A stretch of DNA of 64,000 nt. It comes from Cyanobium sp. FGCU6 (lineage in GTDB: Bacteria; Cyanobacteriota; Cyanobacteriia; PCC-6307; Cyanobiaceae). This document shows positions 61,901 to 64,000 of the stretch, in pieces. The notes below the pieces were generated by a model. That model was not told the origin of the DNA and did no database searches. It saw only the letters and a list, made by a program, of their open reading frames with translations. The stretch is taken from positions 113,489-177,488 of the forward strand of contig JANWUR010000005.1 in the NCBI GenBank assembly GCA_024958655.1, given 5' to 3'. A program made the translations under genes and the position numbers. Position 1 is the first letter of the stretch. Each line of letters opens with the position of its first letter.

Positions 61901-62642
61901 GTTGCAGACCGCACTGGAGCAGTGCCTGCGCAACCCCAGGCTCACGCGCCCAACAGTGCAGGCGGTGCTGCGCCATCTCGACGCCCTGCGCGATGGCCTC
62001 ACCACCCTGCAGGTGCTGGAAGCCGAAGTGAATGACGCCACCGTGGAGGCCCTGCGGGACGCCCACACGGTGGTGACGCGCATGGCTAACCAGCTGGAAG
62101 GCTTCGGCATCCAGGTCACCAACGTGGAAGCCGCTGCCACCCGGGTGCGCAACAAGCTCGAGAGCTCGGAACCTTGGCGGGGCCTGGCCGATCTGGACGG
62201 CGATCTGGAGGAGATCCGCGTTGCCTACCGCAGTGAACGCAGGCAACTGCTGCTGGAGCAGGAGCAGCGGCTTGAGGCCAGCCGCCAGAAGGTGCGCGGT
62301 TGCAGTGGCTTCAGCACCCTGGGCGCCGACCAGAGCCATGCGGTGCTCAAACCCTTCGCTGCCTGTGTGGTCGGTACCGATGAACAAGCGATCGCCCCCA
62401 GCCTGGAGGAGTTGAAGGATCCGTTTGTGGCGCGGCTGCAACGGGCGGAAAGGGAGGCGGTCGAGACGCTGGATCGGCTGCTGGTGGATAAAGGCGAGGT
62501 CACCCAGCTGACGCAACAGGTGGACCTGGGCCTGCACAACCGCGAGCTGAACAGCGAGGAGGATGTGCGGGCGCTGGCGCGCGAGATCGAAAGCCGCCTG
62601 TTGCCGCTGGTGCAGCAGGGAACCCGCGTGCGGATTCAGTGA
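58995..62642 (+). CDS. brxC: BrxC ATPase of the BREX system
   Basis: 1215 residues, full length for BrxC. Walker A ISGFFGSGKSIFAKLLG (~residue 85), Walker B LFLVIDEVSQYVLNNRDRTD (~275), then LAPTNIRDVVHQRILAKT. A long helical C-terminal half includes coiled coils (LAREIESRLLPLVQQG end). A large P-loop ATPase forming the core of the BREX complex. In operon with brxA/B and pglX. Confidence 0.93.
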   Translation: MTSKPLHTLFKSDVTRDISPVVYFHEQTPAKIQTEVSEYIITGGWPEGHPNRQRVPDGIHEQYVRLLRGISRELDKPGGPELPTAWISGFFGSGKSIFAKLLGLALDGMTLPDGTSLSEAWLNRDSSPLAAEFKEAWAALRQKIDPMAVVFDIGSVARDNEHVHAVALGQVQKRLGYCSTEPLVADFELKLERDGHWPQFLEKAEQTLGEPWSAVKDQQLAEEQFSLVLSELFPDLYRDPMSWFESRAGTHQRRDSPEEVVKAIRDMLKHRQPNATLFLVIDEVSQYVLNNRDRTDRLRAFASALGSTLRGKAWLLALGQQKLDEAAGDTFLSWAKDRFPPQLQVHLAPTNIRDVVHQRILAKTAEGTAELRELFDRHRADLKLYAYGCEDTTADEFVDVYPLLPGQIELILRITSVLRTRSSRAQGDDQAIRGLLQLLGELFRRQQLAEQPIGTLVSLDRVYEVQYTALDADTQSSMARIQAQCTGEASELMLRAAKAVALLELIQDTDPTTEELVARCLAERMDGGNQQAAVRQALEELRRRNLLGYSEKTGFKIQSSAGEEWERERADFPFSRQELSKQLQESLKGLMGDVSGTERPKLEGRPFPWEVRYSDGRFANDAQLLDPRDDACLTLDLRCLPLDERVESSWVRRSAEDPQLKKRLLWIAGNSDAVEDLARELHRSAAIIQRYQPRRESLAPARQRLLLDEQTRRDALIPQLKQAIAQNWMEGTLYFQGRSLNPKDCGQSFGAALLAAGTQALPLLYPYFRAIQILPTELNQLLQPELTGASTKFLPEGLGILELDTGRYVPACSGEIPRRVLQTIEDDPGLEGGELLKQLGAAPYGYAPGVVKACVAGLLRDGKIAIQPETGPEITARRDAGVQDLFDKDRSFRKARFSKGGDGGTSRQDRARICKLFDELLKRDLDREEGPIADAVSELFPDLAKRLREVQTRLNRLPGDFEEPAALAKLQTALEQCLRNPRLTRPTVQAVLRHLDALRDGLTTLQVLEAEVNDATVEALRDAHTVVTRMANQLEGFGIQVTNVEAAATRVRNKLESSEPWRGLADLDGDLEEIRVAYRSERRQLLLEQEQRLEASRQKVRGCSGFSTLGADQSHAVLKPFAACVVGTDEQAIAPSLEELKDPFVARLQRAEREAVETLDRLLVDKGEVTQLTQQVDLGLHNRELNSEEDVRALAREIESRLLPLVQQGTRVRIQ

Positions 62643-62653
62643 GGACAGCGGCG

Positions 62654-64000
62654 ATGGCGATGACCCCCGAAGCCAAAAGGGCGCTCTCCAGCACGATCCG
62701 CGGGCTGCGGCAGCGTTTGCTGGAGGATCTGCGGCTTGCGACGGAGTCGGCCTATCGCCTCTCGGTGCGGGCGCAGGACGCCGGCCTCGATGAAGCCGCC
62801 AGGACCAAGCGCCAGCGCCTGGACAGCTGGCTGGATGAACAGCTCAGGGCCCAGGCGGCCGGGGGGCGGAGCCGGCAGCGGGACGACTTCCTGCGTGAGG
62901 CCGAACAGCAGGCGGCCTACACGCTGCTGAACCGGCTGGTGATCCTGCGCCTGATGGAGGAACCTGGCCCTTCCGGCCAACCGCTGCGCAAGCCAGCCCT
63001 GATCAAGGGTGGCTGGGGCAGCACGGCTTATCAGGACTTCCGGGATCTGGCACGGGGTGTCGTGCGCGATGACCACACCGAGGGCTATGGCTTCCTGCTG
63101 CAGTTCGTGTTTGAGGAGCTGGCGGAAGACCTGCCGGGCCTGTTTGGCTCAGCCGGGATAGGTGATCTGATCCCGATTCCTCCGGCGACGCTTCGCCATG
63201 CGGTGGAAGAACTGAACAAGGAGGAGCTGGACACCTGCTGGATCGACGACATGACGCTCGGTTGGGTGTACCAATACTGGAACGATCCAGAGCGAGAACG
63301 GCTCGACACCAAGATCAACGACGGCGGCAAGATCGAGCCGCACGAGATCGCCAGCAAAACCCAGATGTTCACCGAGCGCTACATGGTGGACTGGATGCTG
63401 CAGAACAGCCTGGGCCTGATGTGGTTCACCCTCTGCAAGAAGAACGGCTGGACACCAGAGGTGCAGACGAATGGCACGTTGCAGCGGCTTGAGGAGCGAC
63501 GCGTTGCGTGGCGTGCCAAGCGGGCTGCGGGTGAGGTGAGCCTCACAGAACTGATGCCGCTGGAGACGGAAGATGAACGGCGTTGGGCCTACTTCCTGCC
63601 AGGGCAGGAGATCCCCGATGAAGCGGTGGAGCTTGCCCCTGATTCCGTGCGTGAGTGGAAGATTCTCGATCCAGCTGTGGGCTCAGGCCACTTCTTGGTG
63701 GTTGCGCTGGGACTGCTGTTGGCTCTGTTCCAGGAGGAAGCCAGGCATCGCGGGTTGCAAGACACCGCTGAATGGAGCGACCGGGCGATCGTGGAGCACC
63801 TACTGGCTCACACGCTGAATGGAATCGACATTGATCCACGTGCTGTTCAGATCGCCGCGGCATCGCTCTGGCTGAAAGGCAAGGCGCTCTGCCCAGAGAT
63901 TGAGCCAGAACAGCTGAATCTGGTGGCTCCCAATCTGAGGCTTGCCGACCTTCCTGATGACGATCCCGCCCTGGTTGAACTTCGATCGGATATTGAAGCT
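62654..64000 (+). CDS. pglX: PglX, BREX adenine-specific DNA methyltransferase, 3' end outside window
   Basis: The frame is open from ATG 62654 (or 62660) to the last base, 449 codons of an expected ~1200. N-terminal helical region (LLNRLVILRLMEEP, FLLQFVFEELAEDLPGLFG), then SAM-binding motif I KILDPAVGSGHFLVVAL, followed by LNGIDIDPRAVQIAAASLWL. The catalytic NPPF/NPPY motif would lie beyond the window. PglX methylates the BREX recognition site for self/non-self discrimination. Confidence 0.93.
   Translation, partial: MAMTPEAKRALSSTIRGLRQRLLEDLRLATESAYRLSVRAQDAGLDEAARTKRQRLDSWLDEQLRAQAAGGRSRQRDDFLREAEQQAAYTLLNRLVILRLMEEPGPSGQPLRKPALIKGGWGSTAYQDFRDLARGVVRDDHTEGYGFLLQFVFEELAEDLPGLFGSAGIGDLIPIPPATLRHAVEELNKEELDTCWIDDMTLGWVYQYWNDPERERLDTKINDGGKIEPHEIASKTQMFTERYMVDWMLQNSLGLMWFTLCKKNGWTPEVQTNGTLQRLEERRVAWRAKRAAGEVSLTELMPLETEDERRWAYFLPGQEIPDEAVELAPDSVREWKILDPAVGSGHFLVVALGLLLALFQEEARHRGLQDTAEWSDRAIVEHLLAHTLNGIDIDPRAVQIAAASLWLKGKALCPEIEPEQLNLVAPNLRLADLPDDDPALVELRSDIEA

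Overview
The window looks like an accessory region of a high-GC picocyanobacterium (Synechococcus/Cyanobium-like). Supporting signs are HIP1 octamers (GCGATCGC, e.g. near 2892, 19973, 34878, 36196), a TPR-CHAT protein, a Cax-type antiporter next to a pentapeptide-repeat protein, and many toxin-antitoxin (TA) pairs. Ordinary chromosomal content is limited mainly to 31.4-35.8 kb.

The most interesting part is 3.5-30 kb. A diversity-generating retroelement (DGR) sits at 15.85-17.5 kb on the minus strand: an Avd-like protein, a DGR-type reverse transcriptase and a 120-bp template repeat (TR). Three variable repeats (VRs) lie at the extreme 3' ends of three different genes: a TIR-FGE protein (11.3-12.8 kb), a stand-alone FGE protein (14.6-15.7 kb) and a 1277-residue vWA-WD40-FGE protein (18.3-22.2 kb). 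Aligned by hand over 120 bp, 42 of 46 TR/VR differences fall on TR adenines, the signature of mutagenic retrohoming. A fourth VR (9.3 kb) has collapsed between its two AAC runs. All four share a 3' flank of about 95-120 bp that ends in a GGCGCC-N3-GGCGCC palindrome. Three more FGE genes (SEFIR-FGE 3.6-5.3 kb, TIR-coil-TM-FGE 5.8-7.5 kb, a TIR-FGE pseudogene 28.9-30 kb) have lost the VR, and each has a remnant of that palindrome at or near its end.

The vWA-WD40-FGE target is the last gene of a tight minus-strand operon (26.8 to 18.3 kb): small membrane protein, FGE-receiver fusion, a 27-codon TIR-like mini-ORF, TIR-VMAP-like protein, MoxR-type AAA+ ATPase, vWA-WD40-FGE-VR. This resembles the MoxR/vWA/VMAP ternary conflict systems. 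My reading is that the DGR diversifies the ligand-binding FGE (C-type-lectin fold) sensors of several TIR/SEFIR/vWA immune-like effectors from one template. TA or ATPase genes (mazEF, AAA/DUF4143, AbrB-VapC) face each VR gene convergently.

30.8-37.2 kb holds a broken SWIM zinc-finger gene, a DUF6398-like protein, cax, a membrane pentapeptide-repeat protein, tRNA-Ser(UGA), an integrase remnant and a pentameric ligand-gated channel homologue. 37.4-43.8 kb is a decayed phage-like stretch (structural protein, endolysin-C39, holin-like, sigma factor) with a FitAB/VapC-type TA pair and a helicase fragment. 43.9-49.6 kb holds part of a BREX system in reverse orientation (brxL pseudogene, higBA, pglZ, AlbA_2 regulator). 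49.7-52.9 kb has an ImmA-like pair and an AAA ATPase. 53-54.7 kb is a second copy of the lysis/sigma module. 56.8-64 kb is a forward BREX operon brxE-brxA-brxB-brxC-pglX, cut by the window end.
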